From Acidobacteria bacterium 28-1 (GTDB lineage: Bacteria > Acidobacteriota > Blastocatellia > Pyrinomonadales > Pyrinomonadaceae): a DNA stretch of 64,000 nucleotides. The notes under the pieces were generated by a model, which searched no databases, was not told where the DNA came from, and saw only the letters and a list, made by a program, of their open reading frames with translations. Made by a program: the position numbers and the translations under genes. Numbering within the stretch: the first letter of the stretch is position 1; every line of letters begins with the position of its first letter. Positions 38,991 to 49,700 of the stretch are shown here, piece by piece. The stretch is taken from positions 1-64,000 of the forward strand of contig MWYZ01000048.1 of NCBI GenBank assembly GCA_002050365.1. Direction: 5' to 3'.

Positions 38991-39779
38991 ATGATTAAAA
39001 ATCCACAAGAATCCTTACCGCCAAATCTTGCAAATGCAATTTCCGGTTATGCGTGGCAGCAAATTGATATTGGATTTTCATCGGCGCAGGTTTTTCGTCT
39101 GGAAGCGGAAAACGAAAATTCTCTTTATCTGAAAATTGATTCGCGTGCTTCCAAGTTTTCTCTTCGGCAGGAGAAAATAAAACTGGAATGGCTCAAAAAT
39201 CGTCTTCTCGTTTCCGAAGTTTTGCTGTTTGCCGAAGATGAAACTAGCGAGTATCTTTTGCTCTCTGAAATTCCCGGCGTTAATGCGAGCGATGATTCTT
39301 TGAAAAATGACATACCGCGAACAATCGAACAGTTGGCAAGCGGTTTGAAGATGATTCACAAATTACCAATTAGAAATTGCCCATTCGACCAACGCCTCAA
39401 TTACAAAATCGAAATTGCCAAGGAAAGGATGATAAACGGTTTGGTTGAGGAAGAGGATTTTGACGAAGAACGGCAAGGCAGAACCGCCGAAGATTTATTC
39501 AAGGAATTGCTTGCAACAGTGCCGACGGACGAAAATTTGGTTTTCACGCACGGCGATTACTGCGTTCCGAACGTCATTCTCGAAAACGGAAATTTAAGCG
39601 GCTTTGTTGATTGGGGCAGCGCGGGCGTTGCCGACAGGTATCAGGACATCGCACTTTTGACGAGAAGCGTTTGGTATGACTTCGGCGAAGATTGGGAAGA
39701 AAGTGTGTTTGCATTTTACGGCATCGAGCCAGATTGGAAAAAGATTCATTTCTATCGGCTGTTTGATGAATTTTTCTAG
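38991..39779 (+). CDS. APH(3')-like aminoglycoside phosphotransferase family protein
   Basis: FTHGDYCVPNVILENGNLSGFVDWGSAGVADRYQDIALLTRSV. Confidence 0.88.
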   Translation: MIKNPQESLPPNLANAISGYAWQQIDIGFSSAQVFRLEAENENSLYLKIDSRASKFSLRQEKIKLEWLKNRLLVSEVLLFAEDETSEYLLLSEIPGVNASDDSLKNDIPRTIEQLASGLKMIHKLPIRNCPFDQRLNYKIEIAKERMINGLVEEEDFDEERQGRTAEDLFKELLATVPTDENLVFTHGDYCVPNVILENGNLSGFVDWGSAGVADRYQDIALLTRSVWYDFGEDWEESVFAFYGIEPDWKKIHFYRLFDEFF

Positions 39780-39822
39780 CAAGTAAAATTATGTTCCAAT
39801 ACCATTGGATACAAACAAAATC

Positions 39823-40804
39823 CTATTCATAATTTTCGACTGGCAAAATTATATTCTCATCAATTTCTTGTAATGCCTTAATAATTTCAGAAGTTGACAC
39901 ACCTGCATAAAATGGTGAAGCAGTTTCATTTGCTAATGAAAAGTCTTTACTTACGATTCCAACAATATATCCATCACAAGAAACAATTGGTCCACCGCTA
40001 TTTCCTAGACGAGCAACTGCTGAGAAAAAGAACACATTACTTCCGTCCAACGCAGTTGTATTTGTGGAATTTACTTCGCCCTTTTGAACAATCAATACAG
40101 CTTCGCGCGTAAGAAGGAATTTTGGGAAAGCCCATAACATAAATTTCATCAAGAATTTTGGGTTCGGCAAAAACTACTTGAGTTTCTGCATAATCAAAAG
40201 AATGTTCAATCTCTATAAAGCCAACGTCTATTTTCGGATGGCTTTTGAAATTTACGACTCGTGTTTCTTGTCCGTTAATAATCTGTACTTCATCTACTTT
40301 CATGTCTTCCAAAACGTGCGAACAAGTAAGAATAATAATACGGCTTATAAATATTCCAGAACCAGCGTGAACATCTTCACCAATTTTACCCGTAATTTGG
40401 ACTATACACGGTGAAAGTAAGTATCTAAGGAAATCAGCTCCAATTGCAGGAGTAAGCCAAATCCAACTCCTACGTTGTTTTTGTGTTAATTCTTTCAAAA
40501 AGTAATAACAATTTGCAAGATTTCGCTTTCCCGTAGACTGTAAAATTCCAACCTGTTCCAGCCTTTTCAACAAACTCAAGATGGAATCGTGATAACGCCA
40601 TGCGTCAGGAAGTAAATTTGTTTTTTTCAGGTATTGCAAAAAATCGATATCCGACAAAGGATAGGTTCTATTTTCTTCTGGTTTTATTCTTAAGACCTCA
40701 CAAACCTCTTTATTTGAACGTGATGAGAAGAAATTTATCGCAGTCACACACATGTTGAACTTTCCTTTTATATTGAAAGGTTTAAGAATTGAGTATTTAG
40801 ACAT
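39823..40804 (-). pseudogene. trypsin-like serine protease with N-terminal helical/wHTH-like domain, frameshifted
   Basis: ORF 40037..40804 carries GSGIFISRIIILTCSHVL; ORF 39823..40170 continues with RLGNSGGPIVSCDGYIVGIVS; frames switch near 40110. Confidence 0.75.
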
Positions 40805-40824
40805 AAATTAATAAAAAGTTGAAA

Positions 40825-42369
40825 TCATTCCCACTCAATCGTACTTGGCGGTTTTGACGAGATGTCATAAACGACGCGATTTACACCGCGAATTTCTGAA
40901 GTTATGCGCGACGAAACGCTTTGCAGAAAATCAAACGGCAGACGCGCCCAGTCAGCCGTCATTCCGTCGGTTGAAGTGACGGCACGCAACGCAACCGTTT
41001 TTTCGTAAGTGCGAAAATCGCCCATCACGCCGACCGATTGAATCGGCAGAAGCACGGCGAAGGCTTGCCAGACTTCTTTGTAAAGTTTGAAACGATGCAA
41101 TTCTTCGATGTAAATGCGGTCAACTTTTTGAAGAAGCTCGACTTTTTCGGGCGTGATGTCGCCCAAAATCCGCACGGCGAGTCCGGGACCGGGGAAAGGG
41201 TGACGCTGTAAAATCTCTTCGGGAATTCCCAAATCTTTGCCGATTAAGCGAACTTCGTCTTTGAAAAGTTCGCGCAACGGTTCGATGAGTTTGAGATTCA
41301 TTTTTTCGGGCAGACCGCCAACGTTGTGATGCGATTTTATTGTCACCGACGCGCCACGAAGCGAAACCGATTCGATAACATCAGGATAAAGAGTTCCCTG
41401 CACGAGATATTTTACATCGCCGATTCGGTTGGCTTCTTGGTCGAAAACATCAATAAATTTTCCGCCGATTGCTTTGCGTTTCGCCTCCGGGTCGGAGATG
41501 CCACCCAAGACTCGGTAGAATTCGGCGGAAGCGTCAACGCCGCGCACATTCAAATGCAATTCCTTTTCGTAGAGCGCGAGCGTCATTTCAAATTCGTCAG
41601 CGCGGAGCAGACCATTGTTAACGAAAATGCACGTTTGACGTTTGCCGGTTGCTTCGTGAACAAGGACGGCGGCAACCGTCGAATCAACTCCGCCTGAAAG
41701 TCCGCAAACCACGTTGTCGTTTTCGCCGACGATTTGGCGGATTTTCTCGATTTCTTCCTTGATAAATTGTTTTGCCGTCCAATCGCCTTTGCAGCCGCAG
41801 ATGCCGAATAAAAAGTTACGCAGAACTTCTTTGCCAAGCGGCGTGTGCGCGACTTCCGGGTGAAATTGAACCCCGTAAATTCGCTTTTCTTCATTCTCGA
41901 TTGCCGTTACGATATCGCCCGTCGTCGCGGTCGTGTGAAAGCCTGCGGGCAAACCGACAACGTGGTCGCCGTGGCTCATCCAAACGTCGAGTTCAAACGG
42001 CAAATTTTGAAATAACTGCGTTTGTCCACTTAAAACTTTAAGTTTGGCGTGTCCGTATTCGTGCCTTTCAGAAGGCGAAACATTGCCGTTTAAATCTTTG
42101 GCGAGAAGCTGCATTCCATAGCAAATGCCGAGAATCGGCGCGTCGATTCGCTCGTAAAATCCGCCTCCAACCTTTGGCGCGTCTTCTTCATAAACCGAAT
42201 TCGGTCCGCCCGATAAAATTACGCCTTTCGGATTTTTTTCTAAAATTCTCTCCAGCGATTGGTGAAACGGAACGATTTCGCAATAAACACCTTGTTCGCG
42301 CACACGACGCGCGATAAGTTGAGTGTATTGCGAACCGAAATCGAGAATTAAAATAAGTTCGTGGTGCAT
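40825..42369 (-). CDS. guaA: GMP synthase (glutamine-hydrolysing)
   Basis: ILDFGSQYTQLIARRVRE, GICYGMQLLA, CGLSGGVDSTVAAVLVHEA; ends STIEWE. Confidence 0.98.
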   Translation of the reverse strand: MHHELILILDFGSQYTQLIARRVREQGVYCEIVPFHQSLERILEKNPKGVILSGGPNSVYEEDAPKVGGGFYERIDAPILGICYGMQLLAKDLNGNVSPSERHEYGHAKLKVLSGQTQLFQNLPFELDVWMSHGDHVVGLPAGFHTTATTGDIVTAIENEEKRIYGVQFHPEVAHTPLGKEVLRNFLFGICGCKGDWTAKQFIKEEIEKIRQIVGENDNVVCGLSGGVDSTVAAVLVHEATGKRQTCIFVNNGLLRADEFEMTLALYEKELHLNVRGVDASAEFYRVLGGISDPEAKRKAIGGKFIDVFDQEANRIGDVKYLVQGTLYPDVIESVSLRGASVTIKSHHNVGGLPEKMNLKLIEPLRELFKDEVRLIGKDLGIPEEILQRHPFPGPGLAVRILGDITPEKVELLQKVDRIYIEELHRFKLYKEVWQAFAVLLPIQSVGVMGDFRTYEKTVALRAVTSTDGMTADWARLPFDFLQSVSSRITSEIRGVNRVVYDISSKPPSTIEWE

Positions 42370-42550
42370 AAAAAATTTACGGAAAGATATAAACTAGTTT
42401 GCGTCGAAATTTGCGTCAAATCCGAATTGAATTTTTTATAAAATCTTATCAAAATTATCGGAAACTTATCCAAAACCAAACTCGTTTAGCTCTAAAACAA
42501 AAGCAGAAACTTTTCATAAACCCAAATTTAATTTAATCAGGAGAAAGCCA

Positions 42551-43366
42551 ATGGAAAACGAATTTGACGCGTTGAAAAAGGATTTCGACGAAAACGGTTT
42601 TGTTATTGTTCAGAATCTTTTGGACACGGCGACGCTTGAAAATTTGCGTGTTGGGTTGAAAAAAATAACGAACAATATAAACTCTGTTTCGCCGAATCTT
42701 GCCGGTAAACTCTTTTTCGAGCGCGAACATATCAAAAACAATCCACAGTACTATCAAGGCGTAGTAACGGCGGAAGAATGCGGCGACAGCGTTCGGCAGA
42801 TTGAGGATTTACCTTTGTTCGATTCCGCGTTTGCCGATTTAATTTATTATCCGCGGCTGCTCGATGTGCTTGAAAATTTATTTGAAAGTCCCGAATTCAG
42901 TTTTACGATGATGCTCGCACGTCCGAAAGCCGCCCGCGTCGGGAACGGCATCGGCAACGGGAATTTTCACCGCGACACGCCTTTTGAAGAATTTACCGAA
43001 GCCAACACAATCGTCTCTATTTTATGTTTGGACGAAATGGCGGGCGAAAATGAAGGCACGCAGTTTGTTCGCGGAAGCCATAAAATCTCGGATGAAGAAG
43101 CGCGGAAAGAAACTTGGCGCGATGTCGAAACGGCTGAGTTATCGCCCGCAGAAATTGTGATGGCGCGTTGCCCAGCTGGTTCGGCAATCTTTTTCGACAC
43201 GAAAGTTCTCCACGCCGCTGGACATAACCGTTCGCCCTATCCAAGACGAACGATTCAAATCGAATGGGTCGGCGCAGACGTTTTGCCAACTTCGCCAGTG
43301 CGATACGCTTTTCAAGGTTTGAAGCCACGAAGCCAACAACCGGCATTTGCCCGACAGAATAAATGA
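42551..43366 (+). CDS. phytanoyl-CoA dioxygenase family protein
   Basis: GNFHRDTPFEEF, LDEMAGENEGTQFVRGSHKI, VLHAAGHNRSPYPRRTIQIEW. Confidence 0.88.
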   Translation: MENEFDALKKDFDENGFVIVQNLLDTATLENLRVGLKKITNNINSVSPNLAGKLFFEREHIKNNPQYYQGVVTAEECGDSVRQIEDLPLFDSAFADLIYYPRLLDVLENLFESPEFSFTMMLARPKAARVGNGIGNGNFHRDTPFEEFTEANTIVSILCLDEMAGENEGTQFVRGSHKISDEEARKETWRDVETAELSPAEIVMARCPAGSAIFFDTKVLHAAGHNRSPYPRRTIQIEWVGADVLPTSPVRYAFQGLKPRSQQPAFARQNK

Positions 43367-43768
43367 GCGTTTCCACACATTTCATAAACCGTTGCGGCGA
43401 ACCGGTAATTTTTCGGAAAGAATTCGATTCAAATTAAAATTGTAAGTTCACTTAACAAAAAAAATTAAGTTCGTGATGCAAAAAGAAAACCTCCGCCGTA
43501 GTTGTAAATTAAAAACTAATGCGGAACGCCGTCTGAGGTCAAATGCAGAAATTTTTGAACTTGGATATTTATTCGTAAAATCCGCCGTTTCCAATTTGCT
43601 GGAAATTTAAAAATTTTCAGCACGTCGAGCTTTAATTTTTTACTTTTCATCTTTAATTTGTAATCTGACAAATTTTTTTCGCCAAAGAGGAAACTTTTTT
43701 AAAAATTTGCCGATAATTATAAATAGAATATTTTGTGGGAAAAATTTGTGATTATCAAAGGAGTTAAA

Positions 43769-44821
43769 ATGGGATCTATAGATGCAGTCAAACAAACGCA
43801 ACCTGTTAATTATCAAAAAATAAGTAAACCTGTAAATAAACCTGTAAAGGATGTCGGCACATCTGAAAATATCCCGGTCGTATTCAGAACCAAGGCTTAC
43901 GAACGGGATTTTGCCGCCCAATATACTGTTGCCAAACTTAATTTTTGGCGAGACCCGGACAAGCCGTCGCCTACACCGCAAACACCGAATTTGACAAGTT
44001 CGGGAAGCGGCACCGATACGACTTATAGAATCGGCGACCCGACACGCCCGAATATTCAACACGATAACGGTTTTTTGCAAAACCCAAATAACCCGGATGA
44101 CCCTAACCCGATTTCGACCATTAATCCTACGCAAGCGGATATTGACTTTTACAATGACCAACTATCACAGGTAATTTGGGCGCAGAGGGTGGATGATTTC
44201 AATATTCCTTTCACGGATAAAGACGATACGGCGCGTAATCTGAGCAACGGCATTGAGGCTTATCGTCATTTCCTCGAAGGCAACGGCGCAGACCGCACTT
44301 TCTCTTACGATGAATTCGTTAATGAAGACCCGTCCGGTCAGACGGTTTTGAATAATGCGATTGCCGACACACAGCGCGGTGCGGAAGATTTATACAATCA
44401 AATGATTGCCAGAGACCCGAGTTTAGCGGGCAAGCCGATTACCTTCGATATTACGAGCGGAGCAATTACCGTCGGCGGCAGTGACACTTATCCTTATCCG
44501 GATACCGAAAACTGGCAAAAAGCCATCGGTGGACATCCCATCTGGAACAGCGCGACAGTGACGGTTACGCCGCCCTCGGAAGCGGGCGGCAAACCGCAGT
44601 TTTCGATGGAATATACGCTTCACGCCGAAGACCGTTATAATTTCAATCCAGATCAAGAAGATATTGCTACCGGAGCGCCGGATGCAATACGCGGAAGACT
44701 CGAACAAACCGGCTTAGCGCATCAATACACGCAGTATGCAACGCTCAATCGGGATGTTTCGTGGACGCAGGGCGATATTTCGGGAACAACGGAAACCAAC
44801 AATCCCAACGAGGGACGTTAG
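43769..44821 (+). CDS. hypothetical protein; possible secreted effector-like C-terminal domain
   Basis: 350 aa from MGSIDAVKQTQ; Pro/Asn-rich N-terminus, C-terminus GGHPIWNSATVTVTPPSEAGGKPQFSMEYTLHAEDRYNFNPDQEDIATGAPDAIRGRLEQTGLAHQYTQYATLNRDVSW. Confidence 0.6.
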   Translation: MGSIDAVKQTQPVNYQKISKPVNKPVKDVGTSENIPVVFRTKAYERDFAAQYTVAKLNFWRDPDKPSPTPQTPNLTSSGSGTDTTYRIGDPTRPNIQHDNGFLQNPNNPDDPNPISTINPTQADIDFYNDQLSQVIWAQRVDDFNIPFTDKDDTARNLSNGIEAYRHFLEGNGADRTFSYDEFVNEDPSGQTVLNNAIADTQRGAEDLYNQMIARDPSLAGKPITFDITSGAITVGGSDTYPYPDTENWQKAIGGHPIWNSATVTVTPPSEAGGKPQFSMEYTLHAEDRYNFNPDQEDIATGAPDAIRGRLEQTGLAHQYTQYATLNRDVSWTQGDISGTTETNNPNEGR

Positions 44822-44853
44822 ATTTGCCAAACTCGATTTGTTAAATTGATACA

Positions 44854-45402
44854 ATGAAAAACAAACCAAATTTTTCTTTTGTGTCGGCTTTGATTATGAT
44901 TGCCTTGGTAGTGGCGGCTTGCGACTCTTCAAACAGCCAAGCTGTCAATAATCAATCGAACGCTTCTCGAAATATGAATGAGTCAACCGCCAAAAACGTC
45001 GAAATTAAAACCGATATTGAAAATTTAGAAAAGCAAATTAATTTGCCGGTGCGTCCCTCCGAAGTTAAATGGACGGCAGAAATTTTCGATAATTCAAAAG
45101 GCGCGGTGCCGGGTCCGACGGATTATCGTCTGACTGCTCTGCTCAAATATGATGAAAAAAGTGCCGCGGAATTAGTGCAGAAACTTGAGGCTCAAACAGC
45201 GGAAAAATCGCTCGGAAACACGGACGTCAAATCTTGGTTTCCCGATGAAGTAAAGAATGAAGCCAAAACGGTTGACGGCAGAACATATCTCGAAGGCGCA
45301 AAATACCTGCCCGATGTCTTTCTGCACTCGCCTTACCGAAACGGAAATTTGATTCGCATTGGAAAAACAAACTATTTTGTCTTGAATGTTTTTTCATTTT
45401 GA
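44854..45402 (+). CDS. lipoprotein, hypothetical
   Basis: Signal peptide with lipobox-like VVAAC. Confidence 0.75.
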   Translation: MKNKPNFSFVSALIMIALVVAACDSSNSQAVNNQSNASRNMNESTAKNVEIKTDIENLEKQINLPVRPSEVKWTAEIFDNSKGAVPGPTDYRLTALLKYDEKSAAELVQKLEAQTAEKSLGNTDVKSWFPDEVKNEAKTVDGRTYLEGAKYLPDVFLHSPYRNGNLIRIGKTNYFVLNVFSF

Positions 45403-45638
45403 TTTTTGGCAGTGAGCCGGAGAATCAGTTTCCAAATTGATTTCGCCATCATCGAATATGGCAATTCAATCTAAGTGAATAGGGCTATTGCAAAGTCAGA
45501 GTTTGAGAGATTTTATCTATCAGCTATTGCGAAGCGGACTTTGCAATAAGCTTGTTTAAGATACAGTCATTTCTCTACTCAGCTTGACAAGACAAAAAGA
45601 AATTTTTAATCTTTAGATTCGTCTTCGGGCGAGTTTTT

Positions 45639-45713
<75 letters not shown>

Positions 45714-45726
45714 CATTTATTTACTG

Positions 45727-45767
45727 AAAGTGCCGTAATTACGTAAGTTATTGCGGCACTTTTGTTT
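45727..45767 (+). terminator. Rho-independent terminator downstream of tRNA-Asn
   Basis: AAAGTGCCGTAATTACGTAAGTTATTGCGGCACTTTTGTTT. Confidence 0.8.
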
Positions 45768-46038
45768 ATTTGAATTTAAGCATAAACGGGCAGAGCGGGC
45801 GAAACGGGTAAAACGGGAAACTTTGGACTCGGTTTGGACACGAAAAATTTCAGTTTAAATGCTCTTAGAGAAAAACTCCTTGAACATTAGGAGTTAAAAC
45901 TGCTATTTTAAAACGCTATAAGGCGGTAGCTTATGGCTCGATTAAAATCTTTTCCTCACAACTGAGAACGATCATGCTTTCTCAAAGGGCTTTCCGCTTT
46001 CAGATTATTATCGAAGGCTCACGCCATTAGTTTAAATT

Positions 46039-46701
46039 ATGACCGAAATAGGCTTTTTAACAAAAGTATGCATCGAGTGCCTTGAAGGTTTGAACGGCGA
46101 CACATACCGGAAAGATTACCTTGATAATCCTCTCTGTCAGTCGTGTGTCGAAAATTATTATGCGGCTTGCGCGGAATGCTTGCGGGTGGTGGCGGTTGAT
46201 GAAGCGACGATAGTTAATGCGGGCTGTGATGGGGTTGTTTATCATTGTCCTAACTGTAAATCTTCGACGACAAGTCAAGTAGAAGTCAGTTATGATATGG
46301 CGGAAGTCGCTAGGTTGGTTGATGAATACGTGGGTTTGCACGCGGAAGAAAGGCGCGTTAAAGAGCAGATGGAGGCGGTCAAACAAAAGCTCAAGGAAAT
46401 TGCTGAGGCACAGTCAGACGGCAAAAAGCCCGTAACGCTTGCAGGTTCGGACGGAATTTCAGGGGTTAAATGCACTTATCGGACGAGTTTGAAGGCAGAC
46501 GCTGAGAAAGTTGCGGAATTGCAGGATTGTTTGGGGCAGGAACTTTTCGCAATGCTTTTTTCAGAAAAACTTAGTTTCGATGTCAATAAAAGCAATTTTG
46601 AAAAGCTGGTTTCGGCAGATGCCGAACTGCCCGAAGATGTTCGTCGTCAAATCGAAGCTGCCGTCAAAATTTCTGTCAGCGCGACGCTAAATGTTGCCTG
46701 A
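46039..46701 (+). CDS. zinc-finger hypothetical protein with coiled coil
   Basis: CIEC/CQSC/CAEC/CPNC pairs followed by a coiled-coil region. Confidence 0.65.
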   Translation: MTEIGFLTKVCIECLEGLNGDTYRKDYLDNPLCQSCVENYYAACAECLRVVAVDEATIVNAGCDGVVYHCPNCKSSTTSQVEVSYDMAEVARLVDEYVGLHAEERRVKEQMEAVKQKLKEIAEAQSDGKKPVTLAGSDGISGVKCTYRTSLKADAEKVAELQDCLGQELFAMLFSEKLSFDVNKSNFEKLVSADAELPEDVRRQIEAAVKISVSATLNVA

Positions 46702-46772
46702 CGAATAATTTTTCTTGAAGTAAAAAAGTTTTCAGACACTTTAAAATCAATTTTCTTGTCTCACACGCTCTT

Positions 46773-49700
46773 ATGACTCTCCCGACAGAAAGAAATTTAA
46801 CCGCCGACCGGCTCGCGCAGTATGTGAAACGCAATCGCTGTGAACGTTTTTTGCGGTTTTCACTTTTTAAATCAGAAGCCGATTCGTTCGCTCGTCGTTA
46901 CGGAGTGCGGCTTGAAACTCTGTCGCCGCTGCTTGCGGAATCCGGGCAATCTTATGAGCGCGAAGTCGTTCGCGAGCTTGCGGCAAACGGCGCGACGGTT
47001 CAGGATTTATTCAACAAACCATCTGCCGATTTTCTCGATACAATCGCCTCGCAAACGACGGGGAAAGTTTTTTATTATCAGGCAAAACTTGCCGGTTCAA
47101 TCGGGCTAATCGAATGCGAAGGCATCGCCGATTTGATTCTAATTGAGAAACTTTCTTCTGATTCTTTCAACGTCTGCGTCATTGACATTAAATCCAGCCG
47201 CCGCGAGACAACGGGCTACCGTTTGCAAGTCGCTTTTTACGCGCGTTTGCTCGAAGAGATGCTTGCTCGCCGAAACTGGCGAATAAACGATTTAAAGGGC
47301 GCGATTCATTTAAAAGGGAAAACTCTTTCTACCGACGCGATAGACACTTTTGAACTTGGGCTTTACGCCGACGAGATTGAACGGCTGGTCGCTGTGGAAA
47401 ATTCCGATGTCGCGCGCGTCGTCAAATCCGCTTTTGCCGACACCGCTTATCATTTGAATTACAACTGCGACGGTTGCCGTTTTAACGCTGCGTGTTTTGT
47501 GCAAGCCGCCGAAACCGAAGATTTATCTTTGATTCCGCAACTGACCGCGACGGAAAAATTAGTTCTCAAAACAGAAGGCTACGACAAATTAAGCAAAGTC
47601 TCCGCGCTTTTTGAATACGGGCAAAAGGAAATGATTTCCGCTGACGCGAGTTCGGGAGATGGTGAAAGGCTTAATAAAAATTGGGCGTTGAGCGGAAAGA
47701 TGCCGATTATCGCCCAACGCGCCCGCGCCGCGCTCCACCGATTTGATAAAACGACTGATTTTCGTTCTTTTATCGTCGGTTCTGATTTCGGAACGCTTCC
47801 CGACACGAACCGTTACCCGGAACTCGTTCGCGTTTTTATTGACACGCAGCACGATTATTTGAACGACCGTTTGTATATGTTTTCGGCAGTCGTCGCCGGT
47901 GCCGCGCTTTCGCGTGAAATCTGCGAGATTGCCGCCGCGCCACCAGACGACGAAAGCGAACAGCAGCTTTTGATTTCCGGCGTTCAGAAAGTTTTGCAGG
48001 CAATCGGCGAAACTGCTGACTCAACGCACGCGCCCGTTCATTTTTATCTTTTCGACCGTCGCAGTCAGGAAAGTTTGAAAGCCGCGCTCACGCGCCATTT
48101 CGCCGCGCTGTGCGCGATTCCGGCTTTTTACGATTTGCTGACCGCTTCGCCGACGCTCTCGCAGCCGATGATTTCCTTTCTGGCGGACGATGTTCAGGCG
48201 CGGCGCAATTTAAAAAATCTCGGACAAAATTTGTATCAGGTAGCGGGCGAGATGAAATTTGACTGGACGGGCGGCGAGCGCAATATAAAAGAACGGTTTC
48301 GCGCTAAAATCTTTGATAATTTTCGCAAGTATTCGCGCTCGGAAGTCGGCGAATTTGCTCCCGCCGAAAGTGGAAAAGATAACATCCGCGACGTTTGGAT
48401 CGAAGCCTCGGCGCGTTTCGGAACGGAGATTCCGCTTGAATACGCTTACGCCGCTTGGGGCGAATTAGAATCGCCGGAAAATGTATCGGACGCAGGGCGG
48501 ATGCAGTTGGAAGGATTTTTAGGAACAACCCTCGAAGAAATGCGCGAACTCGCCGTGCTGCGATGCCGCGCATTGCAGCACATCGAAGAATCATTCGGAT
48601 ACAAAAACCGCGAGATTGAGAAACAGGAACTAAATTTAACGCGACTTCACGAAGTAGAAATTGAACCGGAAGCGGTGCCTTTGAGCCGCGCGATTGAAGA
48701 TTTTCTTTTTCTCGAACATCACGCCAGACGACAAGAGGCTTATTTGTTTTTCGCTCTGCCGCCCGACGTCCGCGCCGCTTCGGGTAGATGCGCCGTCATC
48801 CGCAACGAAGAATTGCGTGAAGAAAACAAACAACTTTTCGCCGAATTTTCGTTTTCCGACGTTAACGGCAACGAGCCTTCCGCCGCCGAACAAAAAATGG
48901 TGCGGTTTCGCGTGGGCGATTGGGTGGTTTTGAACGAACTGCGAAACGAAAACGGAAAATTTCCGTCCGCCAAAAGCATCGTTACCGGACGGCTCGCCAT
49001 TGTCGAAGAGGTAGGCGCGGAAAAAATTGTTTTGAATTTAAATTCGATGTGCAATGCATCGGCTTTTCGTTTCGCGCATCGTCTTTTCAAACCGGTCGCG
49101 GGAAAACTCTACACGATTGACAAGATGCTCGACGATTTCAATTCCGACAAATTTCTCGCCGCGTGTCGGCAGGCGGAATTGACCAATCCGTTGTATCGCT
49201 GGCTGACCGACGCGGAAGAAGGAAAAGCACCACGCCTGATTCGACCTTCACGAAAACGCGCCGCGCAAGCTGTCGCCGCGCTCGCCAATAGCTCCCAACA
49301 GCCGCACAATTTGACCGACGCGCAAAAAGAAATAATCGGGAATTTGTTGGAAGAAAAAGCGTTTGTTCTGCAAGGTCCGCCCGGAACTGGCAAAAGTCAC
49401 ACGCTCGGTTTCGCGGTTCTCGCGCGGATTTTAGCGTTAAAAGTTCAGGGTAAACCGTTTCGCGTGGCGGTTTCGGCGAAAACTCACCACGCCGTGAAAA
49501 TCGCTCTCGGCAGCATTGCCAAACGCGCAAAATTGCTCGTAGAAAATATTTCCGGCGAGCCGATTCTCGCGCCGCTTGCGAATCTCAAAGTTTATAAACT
49601 CTGCCATGAAATGAGCGAAGACATACCCGACGGCGTAACGGCAATCTCGCCCGACGGCGACGAAGATTTAAAAGCCGCCGCGCAATGGGACAAGCTCGAA

